Assembly: GCF_017876095.1 (NCBI RefSeq)
Contig: NZ_JAGINM010000004.1
Location: 62,001 to 126,000 of the forward strand
Length of the DNA: 64,000 nucleotides
Direction: 5' to 3'
Origin: Azospirillum agricola
Lineage (GTDB): Bacteria; Pseudomonadota; Alphaproteobacteria; Azospirillales; Azospirillaceae
In this document: positions 26,030 through 33,580 of the stretch, piece after piece
Layout of the letters: each line of letters starts with the position of its first letter
Numbering within the stretch: the stretch's first letter is position 1
Translations under genes and position numbers: made by a program
The notes under the pieces: model-generated
Database searches by the model: none
What the model was told of the DNA's origin: nothing
What the model saw: the letters and a program-made list of their open reading frames with translations, nothing else

Positions 26030-26192
26030 GAAACCCCTCAAAAACTTCGGCCCCTGCGAGGGGCCGTTGCTTTGGGGTTGCGGGTCCCCGTGGTTTTGTT
26101 ATTTTTGCAGTGCAGCAAGCGATTGCTGCTTCGCCCTTCTTGGGCGTTTCCTCCCTAAACTCCAAGGCCGCTGTGTTCAGCGGCCTTTTTTC
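26030..26192 (+). ncRNA. candidate structured small RNA
   Basis: A run of stem-loops on the plus strand: CGGCCCCT/AGGGGCCG (26048-26066), GGGG/CCCC (26074-26089), both enclosed by CAAAA/TTTTG (26039-26043, 26094-26098); then GCAGCAA/TTGCTGC (26112-26129), CGCCC/GGGCG (26132-26146), and the terminator AAGGCCGCTG/CAGCGGCCTT with TTTTTT. I could not match it to 6S, SRP, tmRNA or RNase P. The 5' end is a guess. Confidence 0.5.
26164..26191 (+). terminator. Rho-independent terminator
   Basis: Ten-bp perfect stem AAGGCCGCTG/CAGCGGCCTT, tetraloop TGTT, then TTTTTT. There is no protein gene upstream on this strand, which is what suggests a small RNA. Confidence 0.85.
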
Positions 26193-26605
26193 TGCCAGAA
26201 AGCCCGGGGGGAACGCAACCCCTCACAAAAGTCATAAGGCCGGGGCGCCTCCCCGCGAATCGGCGCAACTTGTCAGACGGCTTGTCACCCCATCGCGTTG
26301 CCACCACCGTCCATACGGCGCCGCAACGCTTTGGATATCGAACAAACCGTTGATCTCCAGCCCTTTTCAGACCGCCACAGACGCTCTGGACAAGCGGGGT
26401 GGAAAACCGCCGGTCTGACGACCGCATAGGATCGGCGTCCATGGCGCCGCGGTCCATCGCGGAAAAAATTTCGTACACGCACCGTCCTTATCCCGCGAGG
26501 GGAGAAAAAAGGCCGCAGGCGCACGGAAGCCCTGCCCCCGCTCCGCGATCTGTCGTATAGAAACGGCCGAACCTCGCCCCCACCCCGATTCCAGGAGTTT
26601 TCCCC

Positions 26606-26668
26606 ATGGACATCGCCATCATGGTTCTGGCCGTCGTGTTCTTCTTCTGGCAGACCATCACCGACTGA
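26606..26668 (+). CDS. 20-residue hydrophobic micro-protein
   Basis: A 20-codon ORF starting ATG at 26606, with AGGAG (26593-26597) eight bases upstream, and ending TGA. The product begins MDIAIM, has a hydrophobic core VLAVVFFFWQ and ends TITD: a single short membrane helix. A perfect 18-bp hairpin follows 31 bases later and would end the transcript. It is below usual gene-finder limits and unlike CydX, KdpF or CcoQ as I know them. Coding status rests on the ribosome-binding site, start spacing and hairpin. Confidence 0.5.
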   Translation: MDIAIMVLAVVFFFWQTITD

Positions 26669-26699
26669 CACGGTTTCCGGTTCACCGCGAACCGTGCAA

Positions 26700-26740
26700 C
26701 GCGAAAGGGCGGCTTCGATCTCCGAAGCCGCCCTTTCGCG
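26700..26740. terminator. 18-bp perfect hairpin, likely bidirectional terminator
   Basis: CGCGAAAGGGCGGCTTCG pairs perfectly with its reverse complement across the loop ATCTC. There is no long T-run. It lies between the 20-codon ORF (plus) and the convergent 104-residue gene (minus). Confidence 0.65.
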
Positions 26741-26785
26741 CATCCGGGGCCAGCGCCCGCGACATGGATTCTTGGGAGCGCCCGC

Positions 26786-27100
26786 TCATTCCGCCGCGGC
26801 GGCCGGCACCAGACGCGCGTGCGTCGCGGTGATCAACTGCATCGTCTCCATGATCGCCCCGATGGCCTCGTGCAGATCGGCCCGCTCGTCCGGCCTCCGC
26901 AGCCGCGCGAGAACCGTTTCCAACTCCTCCGCCGCATCCTGAAGGCTGGCGCAGGCCTGCTCAAGGCCACGCCCGGCCTCCCTTCTGTTTGCAAAATGCA
27001 AACGCCTTTCGGCGTCATCAGCCTTCGTTGCGTTCCGGTTTGCAAAATGCAAAGAGATCCGGGCCGCCACACCTCGTGTTTCCAGCTTCTTCCGCATCAT
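26786..27100 (-). CDS. protein of unknown function with palindrome-bearing gene
   Basis: A 104-residue soluble protein starting with two Met codons (27100, 27097) behind GGGAG at good spacing. The N-terminal third is basic and contains the hexapeptide LHFANR twice, encoded by the two identical TTTGCAAAATGCAAA palindromes. The rest (about 45-104) is predicted helical: EQACASLQDAAEELETVLA, then HEAIGAIMETMQLITATHARL. No family is recognised. The N-terminus is odd enough that the palindromes may be operators overlapping the start of the gene. Confidence 0.6.
   Translation of the reverse strand: MMRKKLETRGVAARISLHFANRNATKADDAERRLHFANRREAGRGLEQACASLQDAAEELETVLARLRRPDERADLHEAIGAIMETMQLITATHARLVPAAAAE
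26988..27053. promoter_or_regulatory. two identical TTTGCA-N3-TGCAAA palindromes
   Basis: TTTGCAAAATGCAAA occurs exactly at 26988-27002 (extended there to GTTTGCAAAATGCAAAC) and at 27039-27053. Centres are 51 bp apart, close to five helical turns. Such symmetry suits a dimeric repressor; TTTGCAAA-type sites are known for short-chain acyl-CoA regulators of the RamB/PccR/ScfR kind, but assignment is inference. Confidence 0.55.
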
Positions 27101-27203
27101 GGGCTCGCTCCCGTTCCATCCGCCGGAAGCGGAAGCAAGACCCGCGCCATGCGCATGAACGCTTTCAAAACAAAGTGTTCCGCCGGAAAGCCGGCCGCGG
27201 CCG

Positions 27204-28127
27204 TCACGCCGGCCACAGCCAGGCGGCGCCGCGCATGCCGCTCTCCCCGCCATGGCGCGCGACCGCCAGACGGGTGCGCGGCGCGGCGGCGAGAGTCCAG
27301 CGCCCCCAGCGCTCCCGCACCATGTCGCACAGGCCCGGCAGCGCCGACAGCCCGCCACCGACGACCACCGCGTCGGGGTCGAGCAGGTTCAGCACCGGCG
27401 CCAGCGCGCGGGCCAGCGCGTCGGCGTGGACCGCCAGCGTGGCCGCCGCCGCCGGATCGCCGGCCTGCGCGCGCGCCGCGATGTCCGGCGGCGCCAACGT
27501 CGTTCCGCCGGTCCGCCACGCGTGCAGGCGGGTCAGGCCGGCGCCGCACAGCATGGTTTCGGTGCAGCCCTGCCGGCCGCAGCCGCAGGGAACCGGCGGC
27601 CCGTCGGTCTCCGTCCGCCAGGGCAGCGGGTTGTGCCCCCATTCCCCGGCCATGGCGTTGGCGCCGGGCAGGATGCGGCCGTCGACGACGATGCCGCCGC
27701 CGACCCCGGTGCCGAGGATGATCCCGAACACCACCGCCGCGCCCGACGCGGCGCCGTCGACCGCCTCGGACAGGGCGAAGCAATTGCCGTCGTTGGCGAT
27801 CCGCACCGGCCGGCCGAGCGCCCGCGCCGCGTCGTCGGCGAAGGGCCGGCCGTCGAGCCAGGGCAGGTTCGCGGCGCGCACCCGCCCCGCCGCCGGATCG
27901 ACGATGCCCGGCAGGCTGATGCCGATCCCCACCCCGTCCACTTGGGGTCCTAGCGCCGCCACCGTCTCGGCCAGGGCCGCGAGCGTCCCGTCATAGTCGC
28001 GCGGGGTCGGCCGGCGGTGGCGCGCCCGTTCGGCCCCGCCCGCATCCAGGGCGACGGCGGCGATCTTGGTTCCGCCGAGGTCGATTCCAATTCGCGTGGG
28101 TCCGATTCGCATGGGTCCGATCCGCAT
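27204..28127 (-). CDS. ROK family sugar kinase
   Basis: A 307-residue ROK kinase. The N-terminal phosphate-binding motif IGIDLGGTKIAAVAL, the catalytic segment IANDGNCFALSE, the ROK signature GTGVGGGIVVDGRILPGANAMAGEWGH (in part: GTGVGGGIVVDG) and the zinc-binding CGCGRQGCTE are all present. It probably phosphorylates glucose, fructose or N-acetylglucosamine with ATP. The start is ambiguous because a 15-bp repeat encodes MRIGP twice (ATG at 28127 and 28112) before TRIGIDLGG. Confidence 0.9.
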   Translation of the reverse strand: MRIGPMRIGPTRIGIDLGGTKIAAVALDAGGAERARHRRPTPRDYDGTLAALAETVAALGPQVDGVGIGISLPGIVDPAAGRVRAANLPWLDGRPFADDAARALGRPVRIANDGNCFALSEAVDGAASGAAVVFGIILGTGVGGGIVVDGRILPGANAMAGEWGHNPLPWRTETDGPPVPCGCGRQGCTETMLCGAGLTRLHAWRTGGTTLAPPDIAARAQAGDPAAAATLAVHADALARALAPVLNLLDPDAVVVGGGLSALPGLCDMVRERWGRWTLAAAPRTRLAVARHGGESGMRGAAWLWPA

Positions 28128-28324
28128 GGGGCCGCGCCGGCGGGCCACCTCTTTCTGGGCAACCCTATACCGCTCCCCCTCCGGCCGGCCAATCCCCGAA
28201 CGCGCCACCCGATGGAGGGAGCCCACCCCAGAAGAGAGGGGTCCACCGCCCTTTGCTCCGTCCGGCCACGCCGCGCGCATCACTAGAGTCAAGGCAGCGT
28301 CCCTCTCATTGATCGGCGTGTGCG

Positions 28325-30709
28325 ATGCCCATGGACCGTTCTGCCCCGAAACACACCCCGAATCCCTCATCCCCGGCGGATCGCGGCGCGTCGGAGATCC
28401 GCGACGGGCTCGTCCTCGCCTTCCTTGCCCGCAAGCGCCTGCTGGTGCTGGTGGGCGAGGCCGGGTCGGGTCGGGCCGCCGTCTACCGCCAACTGGTGGA
28501 GCATGTCGATGCGGACGGTGCCATGGCGCTGCCGGTCACCGCGACGGCGGGCGCCGACGTCGAGGCTCTGATCCTGGCCGCGGGCGAAGGCGCCCTGCCG
28601 GACACCGGCGGCGGCGAGGATGGGGAGCCCGATTTCGACACGCTGATCGGCGCGCTGGAGGAACGGCTGGATCTGGCCGGCTCCGGCCTGCTGGCGGTGG
28701 AGGACGCCAGCCTGCTCGCCCCGCCGGTGCTGGCCGATCTGGTCGAGCTGACCCGGTCGGAGACGGCGGCCGGGCGCTTCCTCCAGGTGCTGCTCTGCGG
28801 CACGCCCGACCTGGAGCGCGCGCTGACCCGCGCCGGGCTGGCCGATTCGCTGCGCGAGCTGGGCGTCATCTACCGCATGGCGCCGGGCGCCGCCCCCTCC
28901 GTCACGCCGATGGCGGTGCCGGCCGCCGACGGCGCCGCCTCCAGACCGGCCGCGGCCAAAGCCGCCAAACCGAAGGCGGTGAAGGCGGCACCGATCCTGG
29001 CCGCCCCGGAACCGGCACCGGCCGAACCGCCGCGCCGCCCCCGCCCGCCCCAGCAGCCCGCCGGCCATCAGCCCGCCAACGATTGGAACGGCGGGTTCGA
29101 CTGGACCGGCCGGGGGATCGACGGGGGTGCCGCCACCGGCGCCTCGGTGATGCCCGGCCCGCCGGACGATCCCGACATCCTCCACCCGGAGGCGCATCGC
29201 CCGCCACGCCGCGCCGCGCTCTACGCCGGGGCGGCGCTGACCACCCTGGTGCTGCTCGCCGCCGCCGGAGCGGCCGTGCTGACCAGCGTGCCCGGCATCC
29301 TCCCCGATTCGGCCAGGGCGGGCCTGGAGCGCGGCTGGAGCGACGCCCGCTCCTTCGTCGAGCGGAATCTCCAGGGACTGCCGGGCCAGGGAGCGACGGG
29401 CGGCGACCAGGAAGGCGACGCCCTCGCTCTGGGCGCGCCACGCACCGCGCAGGCGGAGACGCCCGCCGCCCGGCCGCCGTCGCCGGGCACCCCGCAGCCG
29501 CCAGGCATGCCGGCCACGGCGGCGCCCACCGCGCCGACCGCCCTGCCGATCGCGGACCACACGCCACCGGCCACGCAGCCGCCGGTTTCGTCAATCCAGA
29601 CCGCGGCCCTGCCGCCACCGGCCAACACCCCGGCCGCGCCGCCCTTCCTGCCGGCATCCCCGCCCGCCGTCCTAGCGCCGCCGCCGGCGACCAGCGAGGC
29701 GCCGCCCGGCACCGCGGCCCTGCCGCCGCTGGAGGAACCGTCGCACGCCGCCAGCGCTCCGGCCGTTCAGCCGCCCTTCGAGAGCGAGGCCGTCCTGACG
29801 CAGCGCACGCGCGCCCTGGTCGATCAGGCCCGCCGCCAGCTCGCCGGGAAGCGCCTGACCACGCCGCCGGGCGACAACGCCTACGAGACGGTCCAGCGCC
29901 TGCGCCTCGTGGCGCCCCACGCGCCCGAGGCGGCGGAGCTGGTCGCCACGATGGAGGACACCTACCGCCGCTGGGCGATGGCGGCGGAGCGCGAGGGCGA
30001 CTGGAACGAGGCCCGCCGCTTCTACGAGCGCGCGCTGATGGTCTCGCCCGAGAATCCCGACCTGCGCGAGCGGGTCAAGGCGGCGGGCGAGCGGCGCAGC
30101 CTGGGTCCGGCAACCCCCGCCCCGGCGACCGTCACCCCCGGCCTGAACAGCCGCGAGTCGGTGCTCGCCCTGCTGCGCAACCCGACGGAACTCAGCCGCA
30201 GCCTGCAATCCGGCACGGCGCCGGACACGCGGCTCGACAACGGCAAGACCCTGCTGATGATCGCCGCCGAACAGGGGCTGACCGACGCGGTCCGCATCCT
30301 GCTGGAACGCCACGCCAACACCGGCCTGCGGACCTCCGACGGCGCCACCGCCGTCATGTACGCCGCCTGGGGCGGCTACGAGAGCGTGGTGGGGGCGCTG
30401 GCCGACGGCGGCGCCGAACTCGACGCCACCAACGACGACGGCAAGACCGCCCTGATGGCGGCGGCGGCGCGCGGGCATGCGGGCGTGGCGCAGGTCCTGC
30501 TCCAGCGCGGGGTGGCGGTGGACCGGACGACGGCGAACGGCTGGTCGGCGCTGATGTACGCCGCCAACAACGGGCACGACCGGGTGGCCAAGCTGCTGCT
30601 CGACCGTGGCGCCAACCCCTACCGCATGGACACCAACGGCAACTCGGCCCTGACGCTGGGCGCGTTGCAGGGCCATGTCCAGGTCGTCGAGGCGCTGAAG
30701 CCGCGCTGA
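28325..30709 (+). CDS. degenerate ExeA-like ATPase / TM / TPR / ankyrin-repeat protein
   Basis: A 794-residue mosaic. Residues 22-190 resemble the AAA ATPase of ExeA/GspA-type proteins, but Walker A reads GEAGSGRA (44-51: Lys to Arg, Ser/Thr to Ala) and the Walker B position reads LLAVEDAS, so ATP hydrolysis is doubtful. Pro/Ala-rich linkers flank one membrane helix at about 300-325. Residues about 480-600 look TPR-like (GDWNEARRFYERALMVSPEN). Residues 638-790 form four to five ankyrin repeats (NGKTLLMIAAEQGLTDAVRIL; DDGKTALMAAAARGHAGVAQV). The likely topology is cytoplasmic N-domain with periplasmic TPR/ankyrin part. ATG codons at 28325 and 28331 both lack a strong ribosome-binding site. It converges on the pseudo-caspase gene. 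Confidence 0.85.
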   Translation: MPMDRSAPKHTPNPSSPADRGASEIRDGLVLAFLARKRLLVLVGEAGSGRAAVYRQLVEHVDADGAMALPVTATAGADVEALILAAGEGALPDTGGGEDGEPDFDTLIGALEERLDLAGSGLLAVEDASLLAPPVLADLVELTRSETAAGRFLQVLLCGTPDLERALTRAGLADSLRELGVIYRMAPGAAPSVTPMAVPAADGAASRPAAAKAAKPKAVKAAPILAAPEPAPAEPPRRPRPPQQPAGHQPANDWNGGFDWTGRGIDGGAATGASVMPGPPDDPDILHPEAHRPPRRAALYAGAALTTLVLLAAAGAAVLTSVPGILPDSARAGLERGWSDARSFVERNLQGLPGQGATGGDQEGDALALGAPRTAQAETPAARPPSPGTPQPPGMPATAAPTAPTALPIADHTPPATQPPVSSIQTAALPPPANTPAAPPFLPASPPAVLAPPPATSEAPPGTAALPPLEEPSHAASAPAVQPPFESEAVLTQRTRALVDQARRQLAGKRLTTPPGDNAYETVQRLRLVAPHAPEAAELVATMEDTYRRWAMAAEREGDWNEARRFYERALMVSPENPDLRERVKAAGERRSLGPATPAPATVTPGLNSRESVLALLRNPTELSRSLQSGTAPDTRLDNGKTLLMIAAEQGLTDAVRILLERHANTGLRTSDGATAVMYAAWGGYESVVGALADGGAELDATNDDGKTALMAAAARGHAGVAQVLLQRGVAVDRTTANGWSALMYAANNGHDRVAKLLLDRGANPYRMDTNGNSALTLGALQGHVQVVEALKPR

Positions 30710-30724
30710 CCGGCGGAGGCGCGC

Positions 30725-30760
30725 CGGGACATCCCATGGGACGCCCCATGGGATGTCCCG
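30725..30760. repeat. 36-bp perfect palindrome
   Basis: CGGGACATCCCATGGG (30725-30740), loop ACGC, then its exact reverse complement (30745-30760). Each arm itself contains the palindrome CCCATGGG. It lies between two convergent genes and could act as a two-way terminator although no T-run follows. Confidence 0.75.
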
Positions 30761-30802
30761 CAGGCATCGCGCTCCCCTCCGGGGCGCCCCACGCGTCCGG
30801 CC

Positions 30803-32446
30803 TCACTCGTCCAGCTTCACCGGCCCGCGCCACAATCCGGCGCTCTGGCTGCCGTCGCCGTAGCGGAAGACGCCCGGCCCGTCCGGCTGGCCGTCGCGGA
30901 ACCGCCCGGCGAATCGGCTGCCGTCGAGGAAGGTCATGATGCCGTAGCCCGACATCACGTCGCGCGCCCATTCCCCCTCGTAGAACTGGCCGTTGGTAAA
31001 GCGGTAGACGCCGAAGCCCTGCCGGGTCGGGCGGCCGAAGTCGCCGCCCCCTCCCTGCCGGCTCCATTCCCCCTCGTAGCGGTCGCCGTTGGGGAACTGG
31101 TGGGTCCAGTAGCCGTCGCGGCCGGCGCGCGCCCGCTCCGCCGCCGTCCGCGCGCTGCCCAGCGCCCGCATCGCCCGCTGCTCCGCCGCCATCGCCGGGC
31201 TGTCGCCCGGCCCGCCCTGCGGATCCGACGCGCCGGACGGCGGCAGCGCGGCGACCGAGGGGCCGGCCCCGGAGGACGGCTCGGGCGGCGGCTCGGCCGA
31301 TGGCCCGGATTCGATGGCGCCGCGCGGCAGGGCCGCGACCGGCGGCGGCGGCTCGCCCCAGCGCTCCGACAGGGTGCCGGCGGTGACGTAGCCGGTGCGG
31401 CCGGCCGAGTCGCGGACCCGCAGCCAGCTTCCCTGCGGCACCGCGCCGATCACCGTCACCGCGTCGCCCGCCGCCAGCGGCGCCACGCCGCGCGCCCCCA
31501 CCGCCGGCCGCTCGAACATCATGCCGCTGCGCACCGCCTCGTAGCGGCCGGGCGGCAGGGAGGCCGGCGCGGCGGCCGGAGGAGGGGCGGCTGGAGGAGC
31601 GGCGGGGGGAGCGGCGGGGGGAGCTGGCGGCGCGTCCGTCGCGGGCGGCTCCTTCGCCGGGGCCTTCACCGGCGGCTTGGCCGCCGCGACCACCGCCGGA
31701 ACCAGCACGAGGTCGCCGCCCAGCCGGTCCTGCAACCAGGGCAACTGCCGGCCGCCGCTGCGGGTGGCGACGGAGCGGGCGACCTCGGCCAGCGCGTCGC
31801 GCAGGGGAACGCCAGGCTTGACGATCTCGCGCGCCAGCGCGGCGGTGAAGGGATCCGCCCCCTTCCGGCCCGTGGCGGCGACCGGCGGCACGCCGGGCCG
31901 GTGGGCGTAGATCACGAACAGCCCGTCGGCCTCCAGCGGGGCGCCGAGCGCGCCTCCGCCGACCCGGTCGGCCAGCGGGTTGTCCACGGCCGGATCGAGG
32001 GCCACGACGGCCTTGCGCCCGGCCGCGCGCAGATCGCCGAGAACGCCGTCGAGATCCAGCGCCTCGCGCGACAGGTCGCCCTCCATCGCGGGGGCGGCGT
32101 CGACCGGCAGCAGATACTCGCGCTCGCCGACGCCGACCGCCAGCCCGCTGTAATAGACGAATCCCAGATCGGCCCCGGCCAGCGAGTCGCGGAAGCGCTC
32201 CAGCGCCGATTCCAGCGCGGCGCGGCCGAGGTTGTCGCCCCGCGTCACCGCGAAGCCTGCCTTGCGCAGCGCGGCCTCCATCGCCGCCGCGTTGCCGCCG
32301 ACCCCGGCGACCTCGCCGGCCGCCGCGTAGCGGGCGTTGCCCAGGACCAGCGCCACGCGCTTTTCCGGCGCCGCCAGCGCCGGGCCGGCGGCCAGCAGCA
32401 GCGCTCCGGCGATTCCGGCGAACAGCCTTCTCCACACGGTCTTCAC
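30803..32446 (-). CDS. secreted pseudo-caspase with SH3b domain and MORN repeats
   Basis: A 547-residue protein with signal peptide (GIAGALLLAAGPALA), then a caspase-like p20 domain (about 28-250: EKRVALVLGNARY, FVYYSGLAVG, REYLLPVDAAP, ADPFTAALAREI, LPWLQDRL). The catalytic His of the usual YSGHG is Leu102, and the DAC(R) Cys motif reads DPAV with Ala153, so both active-site residues are missing. A Pro/Ala linker leads to an SH3b-like domain (about 300-362), a second linker, and four MORN repeats (about 450-543, for example GDRYEGEW, NGQFYEGEW). The start is GTG. A perfect GGAAC-N16-CGTT promoter lies just upstream. Probably a periplasmic, non-proteolytic stress protein. Confidence 0.88.
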   Translation of the reverse strand: MKTVWRRLFAGIAGALLLAAGPALAAPEKRVALVLGNARYAAAGEVAGVGGNAAAMEAALRKAGFAVTRGDNLGRAALESALERFRDSLAGADLGFVYYSGLAVGVGEREYLLPVDAAPAMEGDLSREALDLDGVLGDLRAAGRKAVVALDPAVDNPLADRVGGGALGAPLEADGLFVIYAHRPGVPPVAATGRKGADPFTAALAREIVKPGVPLRDALAEVARSVATRSGGRQLPWLQDRLGGDLVLVPAVVAAAKPPVKAPAKEPPATDAPPAPPAAPPAAPPAAPPPAAAPASLPPGRYEAVRSGMMFERPAVGARGVAPLAAGDAVTVIGAVPQGSWLRVRDSAGRTGYVTAGTLSERWGEPPPPVAALPRGAIESGPSAEPPPEPSSGAGPSVAALPPSGASDPQGGPGDSPAMAAEQRAMRALGSARTAAERARAGRDGYWTHQFPNGDRYEGEWSRQGGGGDFGRPTRQGFGVYRFTNGQFYEGEWARDVMSGYGIMTFLDGSRFAGRFRDGQPDGPGVFRYGDGSQSAGLWRGPVKLDE

Positions 32447-32473
32447 CCTTCGGCACCCGTTCCCACCCAGTAC

Positions 32474-32498
32474 AACGAGGCGGGAGCATAGCCGTTCC
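32474..32498 (-). promoter_or_regulatory. EcfG-type promoter (GGAAC-N16-CGTT), exact match
   Basis: On the minus strand GGAAC (32498-32494), 16 bases, CGTT (32477-32474). This is the full consensus of the alphaproteobacterial general stress sigma factor EcfG. A transcript starting about seven bases on would have a leader of some 20 bases before the GTG of the pseudo-caspase gene. Confidence 0.65.
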
Positions 32499-32647
32499 GG
32501 AGGGGCCGGATCCGACGTTCTTTCGAGGCCGTCCCCCGGCGGGCCGCTACCCCGCGCGAAAGGGGCAGGCGGCGAGGTTGCGCTTTTCCTTTGCCGGAAA
32601 GCCGCCTATATCACGCGCGTTCCGCTCCGATCTTTTGAGGACCCATC

Positions 32648-32917
32648 ATGCCGCCCGCCAAGCCGACCGCCGCCGCTGCCCGGATGTCCGACACCGAAAT
32701 CGCCCGCGTCCAGGCCTATCTGCGCAAGACGCTCGGCAACCCCAAGATCATGATCGAGGCCCCGGCCAAGCCCGGCCAGTCGGCCGAGGTCACGCTGGAC
32801 GGCGAGTTCTTCGGCACGCTGAACCGCGACATCGACGAGGGCGAGGTGTCCTACGCCCTGCATGTCGTGATCCTCGAGGAGGATCTGCCGGAGCCGCCGG
32901 CGCTCCCGCGCCGCTGA
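32648..32917 (+). CDS. DUF3126 family protein
   Basis: An 89-residue small soluble protein matching the alphaproteobacterial DUF3126 family: VQAYLRKTLGNPKIMIEA, then AEVTLDGEFFGTLNRDIDEG and SYALHVVILEEDL. Normal length. Function unknown; the family is common and often single-gene. The ATG at 32648 is preceded by GAGGACC. It faces the stop of the next minus-strand gene closely. Confidence 0.9.
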   Translation: MPPAKPTAAAARMSDTEIARVQAYLRKTLGNPKIMIEAPAKPGQSAEVTLDGEFFGTLNRDIDEGEVSYALHVVILEEDLPEPPALPRR

Positions 32918-32938
32918 TTTCCAGCTTCTTCCGGCTCC

Positions 32939-33580
32939 CTAGCGGCTGTGGGCACGAAGCTCCGCCGCCAGGGCCGCCAGCAGCGTCTCCCCGCTGGACA
33001 GGGTCAGTCCGCGCACCAGCACGATGGCCGGCCGGCCGTCGCGCCGGTGCATCACCAGCCGCACGCCGCGCCCGCCCGCCGCCCGCAGCGCCTCCTTCAC
33101 GGCGTCGTTGGGCGCCACGCCGCCGGTGACCAGCGCCAGCTCCGCCTTGTGCCCATGCTCGCGGCCGGGCTCGATCCAGGCGACGAACAGCGGCCGCCCG
33201 CCGACCAGCGGATAGAGGGTCAGGTCGCGGATCGTCTCGTGCGGGTAGATCCGCCCGCCGTCCACCGTCAGCCCGACCCGCGTCACGCCAAGCCGCACCG
33301 CGCGTCGCCGCACCGCCTCGGTCAGCATCACCACCCACAGCAGCAGGACCGGCGCGGCGCAGAAGACCGCGAGCCATTGCAGCATGTTGGCGATGTAGTC
33401 GGGCGCCAGCCCGGCCCCGGCGATGAAGCCGGTCGCCAGCAGTCCGGCGATCAGCAGGTAGCGCGTGCGGATGCGCGGGCTGGTCGCCGGGGTGGCCACG
33501 AAAACGGCCCCGCCGGCGGTCTCCTCGCGCGAGACCTCGACCGGCGGCGGGGGGGACTTGGACGGGTGGGCGCTGGGCAT
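32939..33580 (-). CDS. two-TM membrane protein with PH-like cytoplasmic domain, unknown function
   Basis: A 213-residue protein. After a Pro/Ser-rich N-terminus, two hydrophobic segments lie near residues 38-58 (YLLIAGLLATGFIAGAGLA) and 66-90 (LQWLAVFCAAPVLLLWVVML). The C-terminal 110 residues are beta-rich (VGLTVDGGRIYPHETIRDL, RPLFVAWIEPG), similar in layout to bacterial PH-domain membrane proteins, but I cannot name a family. The ATG at 33580 is chosen; a longer open frame upstream has no support. Confidence 0.65.
   Translation of the reverse strand: MPSAHPSKSPPPPVEVSREETAGGAVFVATPATSPRIRTRYLLIAGLLATGFIAGAGLAPDYIANMLQWLAVFCAAPVLLLWVVMLTEAVRRRAVRLGVTRVGLTVDGGRIYPHETIRDLTLYPLVGGRPLFVAWIEPGREHGHKAELALVTGGVAPNDAVKEALRAAGGRGVRLVMHRRDGRPAIVLVRGLTLSSGETLLAALAAELRAHSR

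Larger units (their letters stand above)
25840..26605. other. long intergenic region with candidate small RNA
   Basis: No conserved protein gene is seen in these 766 bases. The segment 26030-26192 is less GC-rich than its surroundings and folds into several hairpins ending in a terminator (listed separately). The rest, including a short AT-rich palindromic spot at 26460-26480, shows nothing identifiable. Confidence 0.5.

Noticed and set aside
26030..26192. Identification of the candidate RNA as 6S, SRP RNA, tmRNA or RNase P RNA.
   Set aside because: The SRP tetraloop motif, tmRNA tRNA-like ends and RNase P conserved cores are absent, and the long-range pairing expected for 6S was not found.
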